Shown piece after piece: positions 1-5,126 of a stretch of DNA of 5,126 nt. The notes under the pieces were generated by a model, which was not told the DNA's origin, ran no database searches, and saw only the letters and a list, made by a program, of their open reading frames with translations. The translations under genes were made by a program, and so were the position numbers. How positions within the stretch are numbered: the stretch's first letter is position 1; each line of letters starts with the position of its first letter. This stretch comes from Flavobacteriaceae bacterium (lineage in GTDB: Bacteria > Bacteroidota > Bacteroidia > Flavobacteriales > Flavobacteriaceae), in the NCBI GenBank assembly GCA_019752245.1, contig JAIEMH010000222.1, positions 1 through 5,126 of the forward strand. The letters are read 5' to 3'.

Positions 1-708
1 AGAAGCATCAACAGTTATTGGGGCATCATTAAGATCTGGACAAGAAGAGTTTTGTACAGAATAGGTTGCTGATAAAGGAGCTGTTGGAGTAACCAAAAAA
101 TCATCAACTGCAAAATCATTTCCTACTGGATTTACATTACTATTTGAAAGTTCTATATTAACGCAAGGAGATGTTGGAGTAAAACTATAGGTTACTTTTT
201 GCCAACCTGCAGCCGGTAATGGAGCAACAGCTAATCCTGAAACCAAGATAATATTATTAGCATTTGTAAAATTAACTGCAATAACAGCTTGGTTTGCTGG
301 CCCAACAACATCTGTTGAAACCGATTTTATCCAATAACTGAAGTTATATGTTGCACCTACTGTTAGCGAACAAACTCCTCCACCTGTATTTCCTGCTCTC
401 CAAAATCTTTGATTACCGCCAGTTGTATTTCCGTCAACAACCATCATGTTTCCTGTTCCAGTTGTATGGTCACCACCAGCTATAAAAAAAGTAGTATTAA
501 TAGGTTGTGGATTGTTTGTAAACGCATAATTTCCAGGAAAACTAGTACCTGAAAAAGGAGCTACAATTTGATTGTATCCAGCACCATTAATACTAAACCC
601 TACTCCATTACCACCTGATTCAAAATCGCCATTAACAAGCAAATTTTGGGAGTATAATGCATTAATAAATAGACAACTTAGTAGAGCAAAAAAAGTAGTT
701 TTTTTCAT
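1..708 (-). CDS. Secreted surface protein, N-terminal part (carbohydrate-binding-like domain), partial
   Basis: The reading frame is open from the ATG at 708-706 to the window edge (236 codons, no stop); the C-terminus is missing. Residues 1-20 form a signal peptide (MKK start, hydrophobic core, ALYS then Q21), so the protein is probably exported by Sec. Residues 22-30 read NLLVNGDFE, the usual first strand of CBM4/9- or DUF642-like galactose-binding beta-sandwiches. The strand VGATYNFSYWIKS (117-129), a GWQKVTYSF stretch (168-176) and the closing FAVDDFLV (199-206) fit the same fold. From about residue 210 a second, probably Ig-like or repeat domain begins. In Bacteroidota such architectures are common in large adhesins or enzymes secreted by the type IX system, but the C-terminal sorting domain that would prove this lies outside the window. 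LLSC at residues 9-12 resembles a lipobox, but would leave an unusually short signal peptide. The gene is divergent from folE. Ligand and exact function are unknown. Confidence 0.85.
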   Translation of the reverse strand, partial: MKKTTFFALLSCLFINALYSQNLLVNGDFESGGNGVGFSINGAGYNQIVAPFSGTSFPGNYAFTNNPQPINTTFFIAGGDHTTGTGNMMVVDGNTTGGNQRFWRAGNTGGGVCSLTVGATYNFSYWIKSVSTDVVGPANQAVIAVNFTNANNIILVSGLAVAPLPAAGWQKVTYSFTPTSPCVNIELSNSNVNPVGNDFAVDDFLVTPTAPLSATYSVQNSSCPDLNDAPITVDAS

Positions 709-730
709 TTTATAATAGATTTTATGGAGC

Positions 731-738
731 GAAATATA
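731..738 (-). promoter_or_regulatory. Possible -7 box for the secreted-protein gene
   Basis: On the minus strand 738-731 reads TATATTTC, one mismatch from the Bacteroidota consensus TAnnTTTG, 22 bases upstream of the ATG at 708. No TTG is found at the usual 17-23 base spacing for a -33 element. Position is sensible, sequence is weak, and the surrounding DNA is very AT-rich, so a chance match is possible. Confidence 0.3.
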
Positions 739-820
739 CATAAATTTAACCAAAATTTATCTTAAAATTTCAAAATTTTAAATTTAAAGATTCCTATGTT
801 ATTTATAAATCAATAATATT

Positions 821-828
821 TATCTTTG
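821..828 (+). promoter_or_regulatory. Bacteroidota-type -7 promoter box for folE
   Basis: TATCTTTG matches TAnnTTTG, the -7 element of the primary sigma factor in Bacteroidota, exactly. The -33 element is poor: the best candidate is TATG at 795-798. Transcription should start a few bases downstream, around 833-836, giving a leader of about 30 bases before the ATG at 865. This site decides the folE start: a TTG at 826 in the same frame lies inside the box and could not be in the mRNA. Confidence 0.65.
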
Positions 829-864
829 CAGATAAAAATTGCTAAAAAAAATATTACAAAAAAA

Positions 865-1536
865 ATGAACCATAACGAAGACCATACTGATGAAATTGGC
901 AACAATCATTTTGCAACCAATGAACATACTCCTATTAGAAAAGATGCATTTGATAAAAGTGATGACGAAAAGATTGATCTTATAAAAAAAGATGTTGAAA
1001 ACATTTTAACTACTCTCGGCATGGATTTAACCGATGATAGTCTAAAAGGAACTCCTAATAGAGTTGCAAAAATGTTTGTAAAAGAAATTTTTGGTGGCCT
1101 TAATCCAAATAAAAAACCAAGTTCATCAACATTTGAAAATAAATATAAATATAATGAAATGTTGGTTGAAAAAAACATTACTGTTTATTCTACATGCGAA
1201 CATCATTTATTACCAATAGTAGGAAGAGCTCATGTTGCTTATATTTCAAATGGAACAGTTGTTGGTCTTTCAAAAATGAACAGAATTGTTGATTATTACG
1301 CTAAGAGACCACAGGTGCAAGAACGATTAACTATACAAATTGTAAAAGAACTTCAAAAAGTTCTAAACACTGACAACGTAGCCTGTGTAATTGACGCCAA
1401 ACATTTATGTGTTAATTCCAGAGGAATTAGAGATATTGAAAGTAGTACTGTAACAGCAGAGTTTGGAGGTACTTTTAAAAACGAATCTGTAAGAAGAGAG
1501 TTTCTAGATTATATAAAATTAGACACTAAATTTTAA
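865..1536 (+). CDS. folE: GTP cyclohydrolase I
   Basis: Converts GTP to 7,8-dihydroneopterin triphosphate plus formate, the first step of tetrahydrofolate and pterin synthesis; a cytosolic, normally decameric zinc enzyme. The 223-residue product is almost the length of E. coli FolE (222). The family signatures are all present: STCEHHLLP (109-117) with zinc ligands C111 and H114, GLSKMNRIV (134-142), RPQVQERLT (148-156) and the KHLCV stretch (179-183) with the third zinc ligand C182. These positions are each one off the E. coli numbering as I remember it. The N-terminal ~30 residues are acidic and poorly conserved, as usual. I chose ATG 865 because the in-frame TTG at 826 lies within the -7 promoter box and would add 13 lysine-rich residues (translated from A-rich leader DNA). 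It is the first gene of a probable transcript with cysS, 47 bases downstream; no promoter is seen in that gap. Confidence 0.96.
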   Translation: MNHNEDHTDEIGNNHFATNEHTPIRKDAFDKSDDEKIDLIKKDVENILTTLGMDLTDDSLKGTPNRVAKMFVKEIFGGLNPNKKPSSSTFENKYKYNEMLVEKNITVYSTCEHHLLPIVGRAHVAYISNGTVVGLSKMNRIVDYYAKRPQVQERLTIQIVKELQKVLNTDNVACVIDAKHLCVNSRGIRDIESSTVTAEFGGTFKNESVRREFLDYIKLDTKF

Positions 1537-1583
1537 AAACACTTATAAAATCAGTTTTAATTACTGAACATTACTACTAAAAT

Positions 1584-3062
1584 ATGCCACTTTATAAAAA
1601 TCAAACTCTAAAAATATACAATTCTCTATCGGGAGAAAAAGAAATTTTCACATCTATTAGTGAAGGTAATGTTGGAATGTATGTTTGTGGTCCAACTGTA
1701 TACAGCAATGTTCATTTGGGAAATGTAAGAACATTTATGAGTTTTGACGTTATTTTTAGATACTTATTACATTTAGGATATAAAGTTCGCTATGTTAGAA
1801 ATATAACTGATGTAGGTCACATCGTTGATGATGTTGATGATGGTGAAGATAAAATTGCTAAAAAAGCACGTTTAGAACAATTGGAACCAATGGAAATTGT
1901 TCAAAAATATACTGTTGATTTTCATACAATATTAGACAAATATAATTTTTTACCGCCAAGCATCGAGCCAACTGCAACAGGTCATATCATTGAGCAAATA
2001 GAAATTGTAAAAGAAATAATTGAAAAAGGTTTTGCTTACGAAACTAATGGCTCAGTATATTTTGATGTTGTAAAATTTAATGAAACTCACAATTACGGCA
2101 GACTAAGTGGTCGAAATATAGAGGATATGTTGGCCAACACAAGAGATACTGATGGACAAAGCGATAAAAAGAATCCGCAAGACTTTGCACTTTGGAAAAA
2201 AGCCGAACCGGAGCACATCATGCGTTGGCCTTCTCCTTGGGGAATTGGTTTTCCTGGTTGGCATCTAGAATGTACAGCAATGAGTACAAAATATCTTGGT
2301 GAGACTTTTGACATTCATGGTGGTGGAATGGATTTGAAATTCCCACATCACGAGTGTGAAATTGCACAAAATGAAGCTTGCACAGGTCACAGTCCCGTAA
2401 ATTATTGGATGCATGCCAATATGCTTACTTTAAACGGTAAAAAAATGGCAAAATCAACTGGGAACAATATTCTTCCTAGTGAAATCTTTACAGGTGATAG
2501 TCCATTTCTAAGCAAAGCTTTTTCTCCAAATGTTGCGCGTTTTTTTATGTTACAAGCACATTATAGAAGTATTTTAGATTTTTCGAATGATGCTATATTA
2601 GCAGCAGAAAAAGGTTTCAATAGAGTAATTGAGGGTTTACAAATTATAAACGAAATTGAAACAAGTACAGCCTCAAGTATTGATATCAATAGCTGGAAAC
2701 AAACTTGTTACGATGCAATGAATGACGATTTTAATACTCCAATTTTAATTGCACAAATTTTTGAAGGAATCCGTTTTGTAAATATTCTAAATGACAAAAG
2801 AGAAACCATTACAAATACTGATTTAGAAACTTTAAAAAACACATTAGAAGTTTTTACATTTGATATTTTAGGCATCAAAAATGAAAAATCTACGAACAAC
2901 AGTTCTGAGAAACTCGAAGGTGTTGTAGAAATGCTTATTGAAATGAGAAATGAAGCACGTGCCAATAAAAACTGGCCGCTATCTGATGAAATTAGAGATA
3001 AATTACAAGCAATTGGCATTCAACTTAAAGACGGAAAAGAAGGAACATCATTTAGTGTTTAA
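1584..3062 (+). CDS. cysS: Cysteinyl-tRNA synthetase
   Basis: Class I aminoacyl-tRNA synthetase that activates cysteine with ATP and charges tRNA-Cys in the cytosol. The product has 492 residues, slightly longer than the E. coli enzyme (461). The HIGH-type motif is HLGN (44-47) and the KMSKS-type motif is KMAKS (287-291). The zinc site that selects cysteine is complete: C35 in MYVCGPTVY, C230 in GWHLEC, and H255 and E259 in FPHHECEIAQ, with the same spacing as in E. coli (C28, C209, H234, E238). The acidic stretch around residues 82-90, following RNITDVGH, looks like the version found in Bacteroidota. The C-terminal helical tRNA-binding region ends with RDKLQAIGIQLKDGKEGTSF, a typical CysRS ending. 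The first ATG after the folE stop is used; there is no Shine-Dalgarno sequence, as expected here. It lies between folE and yidD and is probably read from the folE promoter. No truncation or frameshift is seen. Confidence 0.98.
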   Translation: MPLYKNQTLKIYNSLSGEKEIFTSISEGNVGMYVCGPTVYSNVHLGNVRTFMSFDVIFRYLLHLGYKVRYVRNITDVGHIVDDVDDGEDKIAKKARLEQLEPMEIVQKYTVDFHTILDKYNFLPPSIEPTATGHIIEQIEIVKEIIEKGFAYETNGSVYFDVVKFNETHNYGRLSGRNIEDMLANTRDTDGQSDKKNPQDFALWKKAEPEHIMRWPSPWGIGFPGWHLECTAMSTKYLGETFDIHGGGMDLKFPHHECEIAQNEACTGHSPVNYWMHANMLTLNGKKMAKSTGNNILPSEIFTGDSPFLSKAFSPNVARFFMLQAHYRSILDFSNDAILAAEKGFNRVIEGLQIINEIETSTASSIDINSWKQTCYDAMNDDFNTPILIAQIFEGIRFVNILNDKRETITNTDLETLKNTLEVFTFDILGIKNEKSTNNSSEKLEGVVEMLIEMRNEARANKNWPLSDEIRDKLQAIGIQLKDGKEGTSFSV

Positions 3063-3077
3063 TACAACTAAAAGTTG

Positions 3078-3320
3078 ATGAAAAAAATTTTAATATTTCC
3101 TTTACTACTAATTATACGCTTTTACCAACAGGCGATTTCACCATTTACTCCTTCAACATGCAGGTTTGAACCTACTTGTTCTAGCTATTTTATTGAAGCC
3201 TTGAAAGTTCATGGCTTATTCACTGGCTCTTATTTGGGAATTAAACGCATCCTAAGTTGTCATCCTTGGGGAAAAAGTGGATATGATCCAGTTCCCGAAA
3301 AAAAATGTTCTCACAAATAA
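3078..3320 (+). CDS. yidD: Membrane protein insertion efficiency factor YidD
   Basis: Small YidD-family (DUF37) protein of 80 residues, thought to sit at the inner face of the cytoplasmic membrane and help YidC insert membrane proteins; its exact mechanism is unsettled. An N-terminal hydrophobic, probably amphipathic helix (residues 4-22, with the family-typical RFYQQAISP) is followed by the two diagnostic motifs, CRFEPTCSSY (28-37) and CHPWGKSGYDPVP (61-73). The family cysteines C28, C34 and C61 are present, with an extra C77 near the end. I use the ATG at 3078; the TTG directly before it (3075) would add only one residue. It starts 15 bases after the cysS stop, so it is very probably co-transcribed with it. 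In many bacteria yidD sits beside rpmH-rnpA-yidC, so its place between cysS and lgt is a different setting. Confidence 0.95.
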   Translation: MKKILIFPLLLIIRFYQQAISPFTPSTCRFEPTCSSYFIEALKVHGLFTGSYLGIKRILSCHPWGKSGYDPVPEKKCSHK

Positions 3321-3353
3321 CAAAAATTTAATTTATTATTATTATTAAATTAC

Positions 3354-3361
3354 TAATTTTG
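3354..3361 (+). promoter_or_regulatory. Possible -7 promoter box for lgt
   Basis: TAATTTTG fits TAnnTTTG exactly and lies 42 bases before the lgt ATG, in the 83-base gap after yidD. No TTG -33 element is found at 17-23 bases upstream; that stretch is TTA/TAA repeats with an AT-only inverted repeat (3325-3332 with 3344-3351). It may give lgt its own promoter in addition to read-through from folE-cysS-yidD. No terminator separates yidD from lgt. Confidence 0.4.
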
Positions 3362-3388
3362 GGAAAAATCGTTGCATAAAACCCAAAA
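3357..3388. repeat. Short inverted repeat in the yidD-lgt gap
   Basis: TTTTGGG (3357-3363) and CCCAAAA (3382-3388) are perfect 7-base inverted repeats separated by 18 bases. The right arm is followed by A's, with no T run, so this is not an intrinsic terminator for yidD. The left arm overlaps the proposed lgt -7 box, so the repeat could be an operator, but a chance match in AT-rich DNA is at least as likely. Confidence 0.3.
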
Positions 3389-3403
3389 AAAACAATAAAA
3401 AAA

Positions 3404-4327
3404 ATGATTTGGAATCCATCTGAAGGAATACATTTAGGTCCTTTAAACATTAGATTTTATAGTTTAATGTTTGTTATAGCCTTTGGTTTAGGCTGGTACA
3501 TAATGAAAAAAATATTCATTAATGAAAAAGAACCTTTAGAAAAACTTGACACACTTTTTATATGGACAGTTTTAGCAACATTATTAGGTGCTAGATTAGG
3601 ACATGTATTCTTCTATGATTGGGAATATTTTAGAAATCATCCACTTGAAATATTATTACCTTTCAAGTTTGAACCTGAATTTCAATTTACTGGTTTTGCT
3701 GGTTTAGCTAGTCATGGTGCTGCAATTTCAATAATATTAGTAATGTATTTTTATAGCAAAAATGTAATAAAAAGACCTATTTTATGGGTTTTAGATAGAG
3801 TTGTTATTCCTGTAGCTTGTGGAGCTATATTTGTTAGACTGGGTAATTTTTTTAATTCAGAAATCGTTGGTAAAGTTACTACTAATCAAACATTTGGAAT
3901 TCGTTTTGTTAGAGATTATTATTCTCCACAAGATGCAATGTACAAAACACAAATTGGAGATCCAGATTTGGCGTACAATGCAATTGTTTCCAATCCAAAG
4001 TTTGCCGATTTACTAGCTCAAGTTCCTCTTAAACATCCTGCCCAGTTATATGAAGCTTTTTGCTATATTTTTGTTTTCTTTATTTTGCTATTTCTTTATT
4101 GGAAAACGCAAACGGCTCAAAAACATGGTTTGCTATTTGGAATATTCTTAATTCTATTGTGGTCAGTTCGTTTTGCTGTAGAATATGTAAAAGGTAGCCA
4201 AGGAGGAATTGAAGAATTGTTAGGATTATTCACCACAGGACAATGGTTAAGTATTCCTTTTATAATGGTTGGTATTTACTTCCTATTCATGGCAGAAAAA
4301 CCACTACCAGAAGATTTAGATTATTAA
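3404..4327 (+). CDS. lgt: Prolipoprotein diacylglyceryl transferase
   Basis: Integral inner-membrane enzyme that moves a diacylglyceryl group from phosphatidylglycerol to the lipobox cysteine of prolipoproteins, the first step of lipoprotein maturation before LspA. The 307-residue product contains the Lgt signatures in order: LGARLGHVFFY (61-71), GLASHGAA (100-107) with the histidine matching E. coli H103, RLGNFFNSEIVGK (145-157) with R145, N148 and E153 of the Lgt signature, HPAQLYEA (211-218), and WSVRFAVEY (253-261) whose R256 probably matches the essential E. coli R239. About seven hydrophobic segments can be picked out, near 16-38, 50-72, 100-117, 125-142, 216-233, 240-258 and 280-296. 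The roughly 50-residue stretch between NSEIVGK and HPAQLYE is longer than in E. coli Lgt (291 residues overall), as I recall for Bacteroidota. ATG 3404 gives the usual short N-terminus (MIWNPSEGIHLGPLNIRFYS). It is followed 18 bases later by a strong terminator. Confidence 0.96.
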   Translation: MIWNPSEGIHLGPLNIRFYSLMFVIAFGLGWYIMKKIFINEKEPLEKLDTLFIWTVLATLLGARLGHVFFYDWEYFRNHPLEILLPFKFEPEFQFTGFAGLASHGAAISIILVMYFYSKNVIKRPILWVLDRVVIPVACGAIFVRLGNFFNSEIVGKVTTNQTFGIRFVRDYYSPQDAMYKTQIGDPDLAYNAIVSNPKFADLLAQVPLKHPAQLYEAFCYIFVFFILLFLYWKTQTAQKHGLLFGIFLILLWSVRFAVEYVKGSQGGIEELLGLFTTGQWLSIPFIMVGIYFLFMAEKPLPEDLDY

Positions 4328-4345
4328 AAATTTACGTACACATTT

Positions 4346-4379
4346 AATAAAAAAAGAGCCATAGTGCTCTTTTTTTATT
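4346..4379. terminator. Intrinsic terminator of lgt, probably bidirectional
   Basis: Perfect 14-base inverted repeat: AATAAAAAAAGAGC (4346-4359) and GCTCTTTTTTTATT (4366-4379) around the loop CATAGT. The GAGC/GCTC core is flanked by A7 on the left and T7 on the right, so it should stop transcription from lgt and equally transcription entering on the minus strand. It lies 18 bases after the lgt stop. Confidence 0.9.
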
Positions 4380-4458
4380 GGTATTATTGACAAAATATCC
4401 TTTATTAAATATAACATAAATTACTTTACTTAACATTACAAACGTTGTTTAGCATCTT
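4346..4458 (-). ncRNA. Candidate small RNA, about 110 nt (speculative)
   Basis: Proposed only from signals at its two ends: a consensus-like promoter at 4492-4463 and, on the minus strand, the 14-base terminator hairpin with its T7 run ending at 4346. The transcript body is AT-rich and has no recognised RNA family. A 9-codon ORF (4455-4426) inside it is too short to mean much. The RNA would overlap the lgt 3' untranslated end in antisense only at the shared terminator. Confidence 0.2.
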
Positions 4459-4462
4459 TAAA

Positions 4463-4492
4463 CAAAGTTAAAAAATGATAAGTATAGTTCAA
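4463..4492 (-). promoter_or_regulatory. Minus-strand promoter-like sequence in the convergent gap
   Basis: Read on the minus strand: TTG at 4492-4490, a 19-base spacer, then TAACTTTG at 4470-4463. This fits the Flavobacterium promoter pattern TTG-N17-23-TAnnTTTG in both elements and in spacing, better than the folE promoter does. Transcription would start near 4458 and run towards the terminator at 4379-4346. There is no gene downstream on this strand, so it would drive a short non-coding RNA or be a chance match; AT-rich DNA produces such matches fairly often. Confidence 0.3.
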
Positions 4493-4612
4493 TAAAGTAA
4501 AATAGAATCAAATAAAAACATTACCATTAAAATCACCTATTCATTCAATACTTTGATAGCATTATTCTAAAAATACAAAACTAACTAGTAACTATCATTT
4601 TAATTAATAAAA

Positions 4613-4642
4613 AAAAACTACCATATTTCTATGGTAGTTTTT
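4613..4642 (-). terminator. Intrinsic terminator of secDF
   Basis: Perfect 12-base inverted repeat: AAAAACTACCAT (4613-4624) and ATGGTAGTTTTT (4631-4642) around a 6-base loop. On the minus strand the stem is followed by an uninterrupted run of T's (9 from 4617 to 4609, counting the end of the stem), the classic intrinsic form. It begins 22 bases after the secDF stop codon. On the plus strand only five T's are present, so it would be weaker there. Confidence 0.9.
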
Positions 4643-4664
4643 AGTATAATAAAAAAATTTATTA

Positions 4665-4893
4665 TTATGAATTTTGATTAAAGTGACGCTCTTCAATATC
4701 TTGAATATCACCTTTAGTCATTGTATCAACCAATACTGGTGTTGCAATGAATAAAGAAGAATAAGTTCCTACAATAATACCTATAAGCATAGCAAAGATA
4801 AATCCTCTGATAGATTCTCCACCAAACAAGAACATTGTTAGCAACACTAAAATCATCATTAATGAAGTATTTAAAGTTCTTGACAAAAGTAGC
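4665..4893 (-). CDS. secDF: Protein translocase SecDF, C-terminal end (SecF part), truncated by a junction
   Basis: About 75 codons of the end of SecDF, the membrane protein that uses the proton gradient to help pull secreted proteins through SecYEG. The stop codon is at 4667-4665. The part I recognise runs from LSRTLNTS (near 4886-4863) through a hydrophobic segment (MMILVLLTMFLFGG), the IRGFIFAMLIGIIVGTYSS segment, and LFIATPVLVDTM. SRT..TS and GxxxGTYSSxFIATP are SecF hallmarks of the last two transmembrane helices. In Bacteroidota SecD and SecF are normally fused in one protein of around 1000 residues, hence the symbol. The sequence before LSRT does not continue SecDF. If one T is removed from the T-run at 4885-4888, two more codons (A-T) fit the expected NxTLSRT pattern, so I place the end of real homology near 4893. 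The remaining N-terminal ~900 residues are absent. Its own terminator follows at 4642-4613. Confidence 0.85.
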
Positions 4894-5126
4894 GAGCACC
4901 CACCTCTGATCATATCTACCTCTGTCAGCATCTCCACCTTCTCCAGTATCTCCTATCTCCACCTTCACCAGCTTCTCCCCCAGTTTCTTTACCAACATCT
5001 CCACCAGTTTCCTTACCAACATCTTCACCTCCACCAGCATATGTACCTCCACAAGCATCCATACCAGCATCTTCCCTTCCAACAGCACAGCACTTCCACC
5101 TCCACCAGCATCTTTACTTCAGTAAC
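4894..5126. other. Foreign-looking, G-poor, low-complexity contig tail
   Basis: From about 4894 the AT-rich bacterial sequence changes abruptly to a C-rich, G-poor strand built from variants of CACCAGCATCTCCACC. It does not encode SecDF in any frame. On the plus strand one frame (from 4893) stays open to the edge for 78 codons and reads Pro/Ser-rich (PPSPASPPVSLPTSPP). On the minus strand another frame reads Gly-rich (DVGKETGGDVGKETGGEAGE), and a third is rich in Met-Leu-Val. Such multi-frame openness is expected for repetitive DNA and does not show a gene. The composition resembles a eukaryotic minisatellite or repetitive coding exon. Chimeric joining at a contig end is the simplest explanation; I cannot name the source. 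Confidence 0.65.
4980..5027. repeat. Two tandem copies of a 24-base unit
   Basis: 4980-5003 and 5004-5027 are direct tandem copies with two mismatches (4988/5012 and 5001/5025). The unit begins CCAGTTTC and contains TTACCAACATCT. Its length is a multiple of three: on the plus strand it encodes PVSLPTSP then PVSLPTSS, on the minus strand Gly-rich DVGKETGG-type units. Less regular relatives (CACCAGCATCT-like) recur through 4927-5114. Confidence 0.75.

Larger units (their letters stand above)
4328..4664. other. Gene-free gap between convergent genes
   Basis: This 337-base stretch separates the lgt stop from the secDF stop. It is very AT-rich, has stops in all frames and contains no credible ORF, tRNA or repeat array. 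It holds one intrinsic terminator at each end (4346-4379 and 4613-4642). Between them lie a minus-strand promoter-like sequence (4463-4492) and a weak hairpin, TTGTTTA (4445-4451) with TAAACAA (4459-4465). The inner part (4380-4612) is longer than two convergent genes need. Confidence 0.7.

Noticed and set aside
673..684. Lipobox-like LLSC in the secreted protein's signal sequence
   Set aside because: Cleavage before C12 would leave a signal peptide of only 11 residues; cleavage after ALYS at residue 20 fits better.
906..1178. Minus-strand open frame inside folE
   Set aside because: Shadow of the folE coding frame, with no recognisable domain.
2093..2314. Minus-strand open frame inside cysS
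   Set aside because: Shadow of conserved CysRS coding sequence; the plus strand encodes intact family motifs here.
2708..3019. Minus-strand open frame inside the cysS 3' part
   Set aside because: Ser/Phe-rich shadow translation opposite the CysRS C-terminal domain.
3325..3351. AT-only inverted repeat AATTTAAT...ATTAAATT after yidD
   Set aside because: Contains no G or C pairs and has no T run in a suitable position, so it is not a credible terminator.
3819..4016. Plus-strand 65-codon open frame inside lgt
   Set aside because: Overlaps the Lgt signature region in another frame; Leu/Ile-rich because of AT-rich shadow codons.
4426..4455. Nine-codon minus-strand ORF at the start of the candidate small RNA
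   Set aside because: Too short to be meaningful and almost at the predicted transcript start, leaving no room for translation initiation signals.
4545..4560. Plus-strand TACTTTG near-match to a -7 box in the convergent gap
   Set aside because: It has one base too few between TA and TTTG, and no gene follows on that strand before the secDF terminator.
4726..5088. Minus-strand 120-codon open frame with Met-Leu-Val-rich repeats
   Set aside because: It crosses the proposed junction and runs out of frame with secDF from 4890 down. Its repetitive half is low-complexity DNA that is open in several frames.
4893..5126. Plus-strand Pro/Ser-rich open frame reaching the window edge
   Set aside because: It has no plausible start, follows a TAG at 4890, and lies wholly in low-complexity sequence. 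It could be an exon fragment of foreign DNA, but there is no support for a gene call.

Overview
The window looks like a piece of a Bacteroidota genome, most likely a Flavobacterium-like Flavobacteriaceae member. The DNA is strongly AT-rich. Intergenic sequences carry the Bacteroidota-type -7 promoter box (TAnnTTTG), Shine-Dalgarno sequences are absent, and the protein sequences (FolE, CysS, YidD, Lgt, SecDF C-terminus) have a flavobacterial flavour. Family assignments come from motif recognition, without a database search.

Layout. (1) Positions 1-708, minus strand: the N-terminal 236 residues of a secreted protein with a signal peptide and a carbohydrate-binding-like beta-sandwich domain; its C-terminus lies beyond the left edge. 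(2) Positions 709-864: a divergent intergenic region with a clear promoter for folE and a weaker one for the secreted protein. (3) Positions 865-4327, plus strand: folE (GTP cyclohydrolase I), cysS (cysteinyl-tRNA synthetase), yidD (membrane protein insertion efficiency factor) and lgt (prolipoprotein diacylglyceryl transferase). folE-cysS-yidD are closely spaced and probably co-transcribed; lgt follows an 83-base gap holding a possible promoter of its own. (4) Positions 4328-4664: a gene-free gap between convergent genes, with a strong intrinsic terminator at each end and a promoter-like sequence on the minus strand between them. (5) Positions 4665 to about 4893, minus strand: the last ~75 codons of secDF. 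(6) About 4894-5126: a G-poor, C-rich, internally repetitive tail that does not continue secDF and looks foreign, probably a chimeric or mis-assembled contig end.

Functionally the plus-strand genes are housekeeping: folate/pterin synthesis, cysteine charging, and envelope protein biogenesis (YidD with YidC, Lgt for lipoproteins). SecDF across the gap also belongs to protein export. I find no defence system, mobile element, CRISPR array, tRNA or rRNA. I see no convincing new biological system. The two places that deserve a second look are the foreign tail with its secDF junction and the candidate small RNA in the convergent gap.
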